NCBI GenBank assembly: GCA_000433315.1
Contig: FR893364.1
Span: 58,231 to 122,230, forward strand
From: Firmicutes bacterium CAG:345
GTDB lineage: Bacteria; Bacillota_I; Bacilli_A; RFN20; CAG-288
DNA: 64,000 bases
Direction: 5' to 3'
Every line of letters starts with the position of its first letter. Position 1 is the first letter of the stretch. The translations under genes and the position numbers were made by a program. The notes beneath the pieces are model-generated. The model searched no databases, had not been told where the DNA came from, and saw nothing but the letters and a program-made list of their open reading frames with translations. Positions 8,638 to 16,748 of this stretch are shown one piece after another.

Positions 8638-10047
8638 TTATTTATTGATGTTTTTATCGAGATATTTTTGCATATTTGCGTTAGCAGTAGTCAATAAAGC
8701 GAGTGGATTTGCTGTATCTGGATGTAAGAACACTTCTTGTATAGCAGAATCTAAAAATCCATACATTTCTTGAGCTCCATATGTTACTTCACTATGCTTA
8801 TTTTTAGAAATTTCATTGAAAAATTCTTCGTAATTTTCCATTTTTACGCTGACATATTTATCTTCTAAAGTTTTAGCATAGGATACATATTCTTCGTTGA
8901 TCCACGGCTTAATTGTTGGAAGTATTGGTTGACCTTTTTCTTGAGCAACTATATTTCCTTGTTCCATGGCTGCTTTTGAGATTTCAGAGACGTCAGGTGT
9001 ACGACCAATATATTCAAAGAATTTTAAAACACCTTCTACTTGTTCATCGGTAGCTGAAGCTTTAAATACGTAAGGAGTTCCGCCATATAAAGAGTAATGA
9101 TGAATATTATCACCAGTTGGCATTGGAACAAATGCTAAGTCATCCATGTTGACATTTCCGTTGATTTTGGCTAGTTGTAAAACATCACTTCCTACAATTG
9201 CCATAGCAACTTTTGATTCAATGGAATTGAACCATTCATTATAGGTAACATTTGGATTTTTGACTAACAAATCTTCGCTTTTCATCTTTTGAATCCAAGA
9301 AAGAGCATCAACTGATTCTTGGCAATTTAAATTTGAAATCCATTTGCCTTCTTCATTTTGATATTGTAAATTGGCTCCATAATTCCAGGCGATATTTGAA
9401 AATTGCCAGCCACCTTCTTTATTTGAGGAACATATAAGAATACCTTTTTTCTCATCGTTTTCAGCTACGACCTTTGACCATTCATATATTTCTTCAAAAG
9501 TAGTTGGATAAGCTGGAGTTCCATCATCGTTATATATTTTGTAACTTCCTTTTCCATCTTCCTCAAGAAGACCATTTTCTCCTAAAGTTTTAATGTTGAG
9601 AAGTAAACCTAAACCATATCCATCACGAGGAATTCCGTAAATTTTATCGTCAAAAGTTAAAGCTTCTTTCATATTGGAATCCATTTTTTGATCCCAACCT
9701 AAATCTTTTAGTTGTTTGTCGATAGAACGTATATATTTTTTTTGAACTAATTTACTCGGTTCGGTAAACCAAGTTTGAAAAACAGTTGGAAGAGAGTCGG
9801 TTTCATATTTAGATCCAACTGTATCGGTTGCATATGTATATGGAGAAGCGACGATTTCATATTCAGGATAATCTTTTTCAAAGTTTTCTTTCCATGTTTT
9901 ATACATAGCTACATCTTTTGTTTCAGTAGATTCTGGCCAAAAGCCAATAGTAAGCTTTATTTTTCCGTTGCCTTTATTTATACAGCCAGTGGCTAATGAT
10001 AAACAAGGTAAGCTTGCTAATATTATTTTGAATAACTTATTTTTCAT
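8638..10047 (-). CDS. Sugar ABC transporter substrate-binding lipoprotein
   Basis: A 469-residue extracellular solute-binding protein (family 1). I start it at 10047 rather than the longer frame start because GGAAGGAGT lies directly upstream of that ATG and because the protein then begins with a proper signal peptide ending in the lipobox LATGC (Cys22). The mature part has the usual pattern of this family (GFWPES near the start, a Trp-rich ligand region, FEYIGRTPD near the end). It delivers oligosaccharide to the two permeases encoded next. A terminator-like hairpin stands between it and the upstream lipoprotein gene. Confidence 0.93.
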   Translation of the reverse strand: MKNKLFKIILASLPCLSLATGCINKGNGKIKLTIGFWPESTETKDVAMYKTWKENFEKDYPEYEIVASPYTYATDTVGSKYETDSLPTVFQTWFTEPSKLVQKKYIRSIDKQLKDLGWDQKMDSNMKEALTFDDKIYGIPRDGYGLGLLLNIKTLGENGLLEEDGKGSYKIYNDDGTPAYPTTFEEIYEWSKVVAENDEKKGILICSSNKEGGWQFSNIAWNYGANLQYQNEEGKWISNLNCQESVDALSWIQKMKSEDLLVKNPNVTYNEWFNSIESKVAMAIVGSDVLQLAKINGNVNMDDLAFVPMPTGDNIHHYSLYGGTPYVFKASATDEQVEGVLKFFEYIGRTPDVSEISKAAMEQGNIVAQEKGQPILPTIKPWINEEYVSYAKTLEDKYVSVKMENYEEFFNEISKNKHSEVTYGAQEMYGFLDSAIQEVFLHPDTANPLALLTTANANMQKYLDKNINK

Positions 10048-10068
10048 AGGGACTCCTTCCAAAAAGAT

Positions 10069-10099
10069 TTCACCCATAAAGAATTTCTTTATGGGTGAA
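10069..10099 (-). terminator. Hairpin between modular lipoprotein and binding-protein genes
   Basis: Perfect 15-base inverted repeat (10069-10083 with 10085-10099) followed on the minus strand by ATCTTTTT. It stands in the 72-bp gap between two co-directional operon genes, so it is likely a partial terminator or an mRNA-stabilising 3' end that sets different levels for the surface lipoproteins and the importer. Confidence 0.7.
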
Positions 10100-10119
10100 G
10101 ATATAAATTAATATAATGA

Positions 10120-12672
10120 TTACAAAGTAGGATTTTCAACGTAACTTGCTAAAAGCATGCTATAAGGATAATGCTCATAAATAACTTTAGCACCTTTAAC
10201 TTTAAGATCACCTGTACATGTTGGGTCTCCACTATGTAAGTGTAATGAGAAAGGCTTATCGAGTGTTAATCCAGTTGCTTTAAGATCGATTTTAATTGTT
10301 AATCCTTCCGTTGGAATAACAGTATTTGGGTCGATGACATTTCCTTCATCGTCCTTGATTACATTTTGATTAAAGAAGTATAATGCAGCATCTGCTCCTT
10401 CAAATCTTAAAGATGCAAGTGTTCCACCATTAGTTGAACTCAAGGTTAATTCTAAATATTTTGCATCGGCTTTGATATCTCCACCACCTAAATAAGCATA
10501 ATCAGCTAAAGAGCTAGAAGAACCATTATATCCACCTAATGTTTCAGAATAATCAACTAAATTATAGGAGAACATTTCATAAATTGTTGCTGTTCCTTGT
10601 TCTCCATCTCCACCGGTATGAAGATGCATAGTTTCAGCAGCTGGAGTTATACCACTTGCTAGTAAATCGATAACAATGGATGTTTTTTCTTCTGGAATGA
10701 TAGTTTCACCAGTTATTTTAGTACCATCTTTTAAAACCCATGGATTATCTTTGCAGAAATACATATTTCCATTGAATTCGAGTCGGAATGAATTGAAAGT
10801 TGCAACGCCATCTCCTTTAATTGTGAATTCGACAAAACGAGTATTTTCAGTGACAGCAGTATTTAAAGCATAGGTATATCCACTTAAATTGAGAGTTTTT
10901 TCTTCGCAATATCCAGAAGCTTTTTCTAAGTTTAAATATTCGCCAGCAAAAAAGATAGAATCGATTTTCAATGTTCCAGTTCCAGTATAATAGATATTGA
11001 GAATATCTTTCATATCACCTAATCCACTTAAGGATAAATCAATGATATAGAATGCATATCCATCAGCATCAACATATGGGTATTCTTCTAAGCTTGTTGG
11101 AATGGTTTTTAATCCTTCGGCAGCATACCAATTAGGTGCGTAAATAGCATCTCCACCATTGCTAGATTGAATTCTTAATCCATTGAGGTCTCCACCATCA
11201 ACTTTCATGGACATGACAAGATATTTTTCGTTTGTTCGGGCGTTTTTACTTCCTTCATTTACTTGGGTGTAATTTTCGGTTGGACTAAAGACTAAAGCAT
11301 CGCCATCGATTGTTACATCATCTACACCTGAGTAACATACTGAGTAATTTAAACCTGCTCCAGTAACTTTTTCATTGAGTGTTGATTCATTATAATCAGT
11401 ATCAATTTTGGCTTGTGTTCTTGAGAATGAATCGAAGATAACAGCATTAGCGGTATCGATTAATGGATATGAAGTAGCAGCTTCTTTTTCTTTTAATGAA
11501 GAGAGGAATACTGCAGAAATATTAATTTCAGAAGTACTTTGAATGACAAATCCTTTTAAACCTTCTAAAGAAAGTCCGGATTTTTCTAAATTAATAGCCA
11601 AGTTATAATAGGCACCATTAACAGAATTTACTATATTTTCACCATCTTTATTTTTTAAGTCTTTCCAATTGACGGCGGTTCCAATTCCGCTTTCAGTGAC
11701 TGGTGAAATAGATGTTCCCGTTGTGTCTCCTAAAATATTTAGGACTACTTCAGTGTTATCAGCTAAATCAAATTCAGGAGTTTGATATGTTTGATTATCT
11801 TTTAAATTAACACCTTTTGTAACAATGAAACCTTTAGAACCTCTCCACCAACATGTTTGGTCGGCTTTATTGACATTGGTTCTATTAAAGTCATCGAGAA
11901 CGGTTTTTTCACCTGCTAAAGATATGGAAACTTCTTCAATTTCAAGTACGGCAGAGCATTCACCTTTAGCATAAAGATGGAATCCTAAAATTTTAGATAA
12001 AACATTGACATCTGAAGGATCACTTGTCCCTTTTAATGTATATTTTGTATCGGCATCTTCAATGGAATAATTTGGTGAAATACAAACATCAACAAATTCA
12101 TTTCCTAATTCTGGGAGAGCATCTCCATCATCATTTAGTGCTTTATCTAAGCTGATTTCATAGACATTGAAAGCATCATCACCGCGAAGAGCTAATACTA
12201 AATTTGAATAATCTAATTTACCTTCAGTAACTCTCATGCGGAAGTTGATTGTGGAATATGTTTCAATTTGATAATTTCCAGTAGCCATTTTATAGATAGA
12301 TGCATCATCATTACTAGGGAATGATTCAGTTTGACTATCAACAAGAACTTTTAAATAAGATTTGTCAATCTTTTTTCCAGTTGTTTCACCGACAAATGAA
12401 TCGGAAGAAAAATCGTTGACCATGGTATCAAATTGTGATTTATAATCTCTTAATACTGCACCATCGGCAAGTTCTGTCACAAAATCTTTGCGATGTTCGA
12501 TTGTCGAAGATGAAGAAGAACTTGGAGTGACTGTTGAAGAAGATGATGAAGAAGGAGTGGTGATAGAAGAAGATGGAGAAGTACTAGGAGAAGTAGAAGG
12601 AGTTGTAGGATTACAAGAAGTGATGAACGAAACTGCTAAAAGAGATGTTAATAGAAGTTTAGCTTTTTTCAT
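10120..12672 (-). CDS. Modular surface lipoprotein with repeated carbohydrate-binding-like modules
   Basis: An 850-residue lipoprotein. I use the ATG at 12672: it gives a signal peptide with lipobox ITSC (Cys20) and has AAAGGAAA upstream, whereas the longer frame overlaps the previous gene. After the Cys comes a Ser/Thr/Pro linker (about 21-60), then beta-rich modules. The last two are recognisable duplicates: both contain LLASGITP / LKATGLTL, then LHTGG / LHSGD, then an aromatic (F/Y)-S-Y or Y-P-Y end. No catalytic motif is seen. I infer a glycan-binding surface protein feeding the locus's ABC importer, similar in role to other non-catalytic binders in glycan-use loci, but no known family is assigned. 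Confidence 0.8.
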   Translation of the reverse strand: MKKAKLLLTSLLAVSFITSCNPTTPSTSPSTSPSSSITTPSSSSSSTVTPSSSSSSTIEHRKDFVTELADGAVLRDYKSQFDTMVNDFSSDSFVGETTGKKIDKSYLKVLVDSQTESFPSNDDASIYKMATGNYQIETYSTINFRMRVTEGKLDYSNLVLALRGDDAFNVYEISLDKALNDDGDALPELGNEFVDVCISPNYSIEDADTKYTLKGTSDPSDVNVLSKILGFHLYAKGECSAVLEIEEVSISLAGEKTVLDDFNRTNVNKADQTCWWRGSKGFIVTKGVNLKDNQTYQTPEFDLADNTEVVLNILGDTTGTSISPVTESGIGTAVNWKDLKNKDGENIVNSVNGAYYNLAINLEKSGLSLEGLKGFVIQSTSEINISAVFLSSLKEKEAATSYPLIDTANAVIFDSFSRTQAKIDTDYNESTLNEKVTGAGLNYSVCYSGVDDVTIDGDALVFSPTENYTQVNEGSKNARTNEKYLVMSMKVDGGDLNGLRIQSSNGGDAIYAPNWYAAEGLKTIPTSLEEYPYVDADGYAFYIIDLSLSGLGDMKDILNIYYTGTGTLKIDSIFFAGEYLNLEKASGYCEEKTLNLSGYTYALNTAVTENTRFVEFTIKGDGVATFNSFRLEFNGNMYFCKDNPWVLKDGTKITGETIIPEEKTSIVIDLLASGITPAAETMHLHTGGDGEQGTATIYEMFSYNLVDYSETLGGYNGSSSSLADYAYLGGGDIKADAKYLELTLSSTNGGTLASLRFEGADAALYFFNQNVIKDDEGNVIDPNTVIPTEGLTIKIDLKATGLTLDKPFSLHLHSGDPTCTGDLKVKGAKVIYEHYPYSMLLASYVENPTL

Positions 12673-12697
12673 ATACAATATATTTTCCTTTCTTTGG

Positions 12698-15337
12698 TTA
12701 TTCACCGTATACGCTAAATTCAGATAATTGGGCGTTATAACCACCCTTTGTGTCGTTGGAAGAGATGATAAGTTTTATAAATCTAACCTTTTCAGGATTG
12801 ATTTTTACGATATTTCTATTTCCTGTTGTAGGATCGAATAAATAATCTGTTGCTGGAACAAGTGTTTTGAAATTGACTTTTTCTTTATCATAGGCAAGAT
12901 TAGAATCTGATCCTAATATTTCAATAGTTTCTGTTCTTGCTTCCCAAAGTAGTGATGGAGGGAGAGATAAAACAAATGTTGTTACGTTATATAAAGCGCC
13001 AAGATCAATTACAATTTCAGCTGGTAAACTCTTTGATTCATAATAAGAAGTTCCAGTAGGATCACCATCTACCAATTTTTCAATATTATATACATCGTTA
13101 TGTTCGGTAGATTCTACTATTGCTTTATTGTAAGCAAGTGATGGTTGGTAGAATTGAATTTCAGAAATTTTATAATTTTTTGTGCTTGTTGAAGAAGAAC
13201 CACGATATAAGCGAAGTTGGATGCCTTTATATTGTTGAGCGGTAATATTGATATCAAATAAATTGTTTTTAGATGGTGACATTTCATAATCTTTAGTTGA
13301 TGATAAACGAGTATATTTATCATTTATTGAGCCATCTGATTTGATTTTCTTACCCCAAACTTGAACAGAATAAGTTGAGTAGAATTTATTATCTTGACTT
13401 CCTAATATCCGAACAACTCCAATGGTAATTAATTCATCAAATTCAATAGTTAGACAAGCAAATTCATTATCTTCATTTTTCCAGTCTTTATTGACCCAAG
13501 ATGTGTTTAAATCTTTATCATATATATTAATAGCATCATAAGAGTCAGCTGTGAAATCTCCCGATCCATCATCTCCTGGAGTTGTCGTTTTTGTACCAGC
13601 ACCATGGGTTGCATTAATAGTACCTTTAATAGAACTTGGTACACCAATATAAGGAGCTTCGCTTTGTGATATGGCGAAATCAGGAACTAGCATGCCATCT
13701 TGAGATATGTTTTTTATTTCAGTTTTAGAGATTTCGGAATTTTGTAAATCTAAGGTATATGGCAAATAAATTTTTGAACCTAATACTTCGTTTTTACTTT
13801 CATATGTTATATTGCTGACAAAACTATTATCGGCAATTTTAAATTCACTGAGATTTTGTATTTTATTATTATTTATTTCTACATCTTTTATGGAAACATT
13901 TTTAATACTCGATTCTTGAGATTCTCCCATAATTCGTGAAATAATTGTATCTTTTAAGTTGTAAATTTTAATATTTTCAATGTTGATTGTATCAACTGTC
14001 CCTCGAATTCCTTCTGATTTTGTCCAATCGATATTATATGCAATGGTGAAATCAAATAAGAAATCGTTTAATCCATCTTGCTGATTATCACCAAGCATTG
14101 ATCCATCTTCAATTGTTATATTTTTATATGTAACGTTTGAAATATTAGCATCATCGCAGTTATGAAGCGATATAGCTGCTTTATGATAATTATGGAAAAT
14201 TGTAATATCTTCAAAAGTAATATCATTCATAGTAGGACCATAAGTTTCATAACCTACTTCCATAGATTGGGCTAAATCTGTCCAGACATAACAACCTTTA
14301 AACTTTACGTTGTTAGTTGAACCACGATCGACATTTTTTACGACCAATGAATCATCCCAAGTACGAATAAAACCACCATTGACAAGAACATTTTCACAAG
14401 ATTGAACTGAAATTCCATCACCATTTTGTCTAGCAGAAATAATTTTTACATTATTTAAAACTACATCTTTGGATTTATATAAAGCGATTGTCCATCCAGC
14501 AGGATCAAGGAAAGTTAAATCTTCTATTTTGATGTTTTTAGAAGAACGAATTTCAATAGGAATCGTGTATTGAGATACTGAAAGACGATCGTAGATGCTT
14601 CCAGAGATAATACCGCGTCCTCGAATTGTGATATTTTCCAATCCTTCAGTTCTAATTTGACCATATACATAGGCACCACCGGCCAAATAAATAGTAGAAT
14701 TACTTTTTACTGGAATTGCATCTGCTTTATAAACACCAGGCCCGATATAAATTATTGAATCATCATTTTTAGCATCTTCAGCTGTAATAGGATTTTTTTC
14801 AAGCTCAGAAGCAAATAAATGAATAGCATTTTCTTCTTCACCATTATATTCAACAACATAATTATCAGGATACTCGAGATTAAAAGAAATTGTATCTCCT
14901 TGAATAAGAGGTTCGATACCATATACTTGAGGAGAAATTTTAACCGAAGAAATATCTTTGTTTTCTACTTTGATTTTTACATTGACTTTACCCTCAAAGT
15001 CAAATATTGATAAAGGAGCATAAGTATCTGGAACATTCCAAGAAAATATGCGATCATGATTTACCCGAGTTTTATAAACGAATAAATCTTTATCTGCAAC
15101 AGAAATTTTTACTCCACTATATTGATCAAGAAATTCTGGACCATCATAGGTGACCAAGGTTGTAGCTGTTACTTTTCGGGCATCTTTTTCAAAATTATTT
15201 TCATTATAATATTGAGAATTTGATGGTGAAGTGCTTGGGTTAATCGGTTGACTAGAGGCATTTTGGGCTTGACATCCTGTTAAAACTAGTATACCGGCCG
15301 TTAAAAAGCATATAAATGACTTTTTATTGAGGAACAT
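12698..15337 (-). CDS. Surface lipoprotein beta-helix glycosidase (GH28/GH49-like, clan GH-N) with two F5/8-type C modules
   Basis: An 879-residue lipoprotein starting at 15337 (AGGAGA upstream; lipobox LTGC, Cys22). Residues about 60-180 form an N-terminal beta-sandwich; 195-560 form a right-handed parallel beta-helix with repeated N-(V/I)-x-I segments. The putative acidic triad is D307 in NGDG and D328/D329 in WDD: the 21/22-residue spacing equals that of GH28 polygalacturonases, although the GH28 GHG motif is missing and the N-terminal sandwich recalls GH49 dextranases. Two discoidin-like (CBM32-type) modules follow, roughly 600-720 and 745-879. First gene after the operon promoter. Given the alpha-glucoside genes downstream, an alpha-glucan is a plausible substrate; the specificity is inference. 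Confidence 0.82.
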   Translation of the reverse strand: MFLNKKSFICFLTAGILVLTGCQAQNASSQPINPSTSPSNSQYYNENNFEKDARKVTATTLVTYDGPEFLDQYSGVKISVADKDLFVYKTRVNHDRIFSWNVPDTYAPLSIFDFEGKVNVKIKVENKDISSVKISPQVYGIEPLIQGDTISFNLEYPDNYVVEYNGEEENAIHLFASELEKNPITAEDAKNDDSIIYIGPGVYKADAIPVKSNSTIYLAGGAYVYGQIRTEGLENITIRGRGIISGSIYDRLSVSQYTIPIEIRSSKNIKIEDLTFLDPAGWTIALYKSKDVVLNNVKIISARQNGDGISVQSCENVLVNGGFIRTWDDSLVVKNVDRGSTNNVKFKGCYVWTDLAQSMEVGYETYGPTMNDITFEDITIFHNYHKAAISLHNCDDANISNVTYKNITIEDGSMLGDNQQDGLNDFLFDFTIAYNIDWTKSEGIRGTVDTINIENIKIYNLKDTIISRIMGESQESSIKNVSIKDVEINNNKIQNLSEFKIADNSFVSNITYESKNEVLGSKIYLPYTLDLQNSEISKTEIKNISQDGMLVPDFAISQSEAPYIGVPSSIKGTINATHGAGTKTTTPGDDGSGDFTADSYDAINIYDKDLNTSWVNKDWKNEDNEFACLTIEFDELITIGVVRILGSQDNKFYSTYSVQVWGKKIKSDGSINDKYTRLSSTKDYEMSPSKNNLFDINITAQQYKGIQLRLYRGSSSTSTKNYKISEIQFYQPSLAYNKAIVESTEHNDVYNIEKLVDGDPTGTSYYESKSLPAEIVIDLGALYNVTTFVLSLPPSLLWEARTETIEILGSDSNLAYDKEKVNFKTLVPATDYLFDPTTGNRNIVKINPEKVRFIKLIISSNDTKGGYNAQLSEFSVYGE

Positions 15338-15364
15338 TTTACTTTTTCTCCTTCCTACAACAAC

Positions 15365-15392
15365 ATTATACACCTTGTTTTTAAAAATGAAA
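15365..15392 (-). promoter_or_regulatory. Promoter of the carbohydrate operon
   Basis: On the minus strand the -10 is a perfect TATAAT (15365-15370). A weak -35, TTTCAT (15387-15392), lies 16 bases upstream. The start site would be near 15358, some 20 bases before the first gene. The -35 is covered by the cre-like site and the LacI-type operator lies just upstream. Confidence 0.7.
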
Positions 15393-15401
15393 GGGTTTTC
15401 A
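15388..15401 (-). promoter_or_regulatory. cre-like catabolite repression site
   Basis: TGAAAGGGTTTTCA matches 13 of 14 positions of the Bacillus cre consensus TGWAANCGNTNWCA; the only miss is the central C. It overlaps the operon's -35, where CcpA binding would repress. The central CG is usually well kept, so this is tentative. Confidence 0.45.
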
Positions 15402-15410
15402 TTAAAAAAT

Positions 15411-15424
15411 GTTAATCGGTTAAC
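15411..15424 (-). promoter_or_regulatory. Operator for the adjacent LacI-type regulator (operon copy)
   Basis: GTTAATCGGTTAAC, a near-palindrome with a CG centre as in LacI-family operators. It matches the site at 16535-16548 in 12 of 14 positions. It lies just upstream of the operon's -35 region. Confidence 0.75.
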
Positions 15425-15456
15425 TAAAAAAGATAGCGATTGCAAAAAATATCAAA

Positions 15457-15480
15457 TAAAAAAGGGTAAATAATTACCCT
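15457..15480 (-). terminator. Terminator of the LacI-type regulator gene
   Basis: Inverted repeat GGGTAA (15464-15469) / TTACCC (15474-15479) followed on the minus strand by TTTTTT, directly after the regulator's stop codon. It separates the regulator's transcript from the operon, which has its own promoter. Confidence 0.75.
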
Positions 15481-15483
15481 CAA

Positions 15484-16500
15484 TTAATTTAATTTTTTAA
15501 CTGTATCTCTTTCTACTAATTTTGCTCCTAAATTTACCATGGAAAAAGAATTATTTGAATTGTCGATATTTTCAATAATTGTTTTAGCAGCAAGTTGTCC
15601 TTTAAGGCGAATATCTTGTGACATTGTAGTGAGACTTGGAAATAGATATTTATCATCTTGAATATCATCAAAACCGATGACTGATAATTCTTCTGGAATT
15701 TTTTTACCTAATTCACAATATGTTCGAATTATACCTATTCCTATAATATCGCCTGAACAGCAAATGGCTGTTATATTATTTCTTTGAATAATTTTTTTAG
15801 CAATTTCGCAACCAGAATCAAATGTTGCATATCCAGAAAAGAGAAAATCATCTTGATACTCGACATGATTATCTTCTAGAGCCCGACGATATCCTAAATA
15901 GCGGTGATAATCGACAAGCGATTTATCAATAGCTCCTGCAAATCCAATTTTTGTATGACCATTTTTAATCATAAAATTTGTCGCCTCATACATTCCACCT
16001 TCATCATCGACCCGGATATTATGAAATTCATTGGCGTATTCTTCATAGACATCGATTAAGACAATTGGAATATTGAGTTCTTTAATGCTTTCGTAAACTG
16101 TACGAGGATATTTTCCAAGCATTATAACTCCATCTAATCTTCTTGAACGTGCCCATGACTTAAAATCATTTTTGTTTTCTTGACAACCAATGACTATATC
16201 ATAATCGAATTTTGCAATTCCAAGTTCTAATCCAGAAATAAATTCAACGTAGAATGGATTTTCAACAATTTGGCTAGAAGAGTCATCAATAGGTAAACAT
16301 AAACCGATAAGATGCGAGCGTCCAGTTGATAAAGTACGTGCCATTGTATCTGGCACATAACCTAATTCATCGATTGCTTTGAATATTTTCTGCTTCGTTT
16401 CTAGAGATATTTTTTTCTTACCATTGATGGCATAACTAACTGTAGCAGGAGAAACTCCAACATATTTCGCGATGTCATAAATACTTATTTTTTTTGACAT
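15484..16500 (-). CDS. LacI family transcriptional regulator of the carbohydrate locus
   Basis: A 338-residue LacI/GalR protein. The N-terminal helix-turn-helix reads SIYDIAKYVGVSPATVSYAI, followed by the hinge and a periplasmic-binding-like sugar domain (GRSHLIGLCLP at about 65-75, VIMLGKYP, VIGFDD near 275). It has AGGTGAT before the ATG. It is co-oriented with and just upstream of the operon, and two nearly identical GTTAA-type palindromes sit at the operon promoter and in its own promoter, so it most likely represses both and is released by an alpha-glucoside or a breakdown product. The inducer is unknown. Confidence 0.93.
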   Translation of the reverse strand: MSKKISIYDIAKYVGVSPATVSYAINGKKKISLETKQKIFKAIDELGYVPDTMARTLSTGRSHLIGLCLPIDDSSSQIVENPFYVEFISGLELGIAKFDYDIVIGCQENKNDFKSWARSRRLDGVIMLGKYPRTVYESIKELNIPIVLIDVYEEYANEFHNIRVDDEGGMYEATNFMIKNGHTKIGFAGAIDKSLVDYHRYLGYRRALEDNHVEYQDDFLFSGYATFDSGCEIAKKIIQRNNITAICCSGDIIGIGIIRTYCELGKKIPEELSVIGFDDIQDDKYLFPSLTTMSQDIRLKGQLAAKTIIENIDNSNNSFSMVNLGAKLVERDTVKKLN

Positions 16501-16517
16501 ATTATCACCTGTAAATT

Positions 16518-16548
16518 ACTATAGCACAAAATTAGTTAACAGGTTAAC
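16518..16548 (-). promoter_or_regulatory. Regulator promoter with overlapping operator (autoregulation)
   Basis: On the minus strand an extended -10 TGC-TATAGT (TATAGT at 16518-16523) precedes the regulator gene. The operator GTTAACAGGTTAAC (16535-16548) covers the -35 region. It is the partner of 15411-15424 and implies autoregulation. Confidence 0.7.
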
Positions 16549-16713
16549 TTTTTTATTGATTTTGTTAAACAAAGATTTTTAATCTGAAAAAAGATATTTG
16601 ATTTTGTATTTTTTAATAAGTTTATACATATTTATTAAATGCTTTAAAAAAATAAAAAATGAAAAGTAAACTTTAAAATAAGAGTAATAGATATTAATTT
16701 TATTATAAAAAGG

Positions 16714-16722
16714 TGCTATAAT
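16714..16722 (+). promoter_or_regulatory. Extended -10 promoter of proS
   Basis: TGCTATAAT, a perfect extended -10, 26 bases before the proS ATG; a -35 is not clear. No T-box or other structured leader fits in the short 5' region. Confidence 0.6.
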
Positions 16723-16748
16723 TTTGACGTTATAGAAAGAGATTTAAT

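Noticed and set aside
12488..12727. Open frame opposite the Ser/Thr linker of the 10120-12672 lipoprotein
   Set aside because: It is the reverse reading of repeated Ser codons, giving a Glu/Val-rich product; the same happens at 40202-40477.
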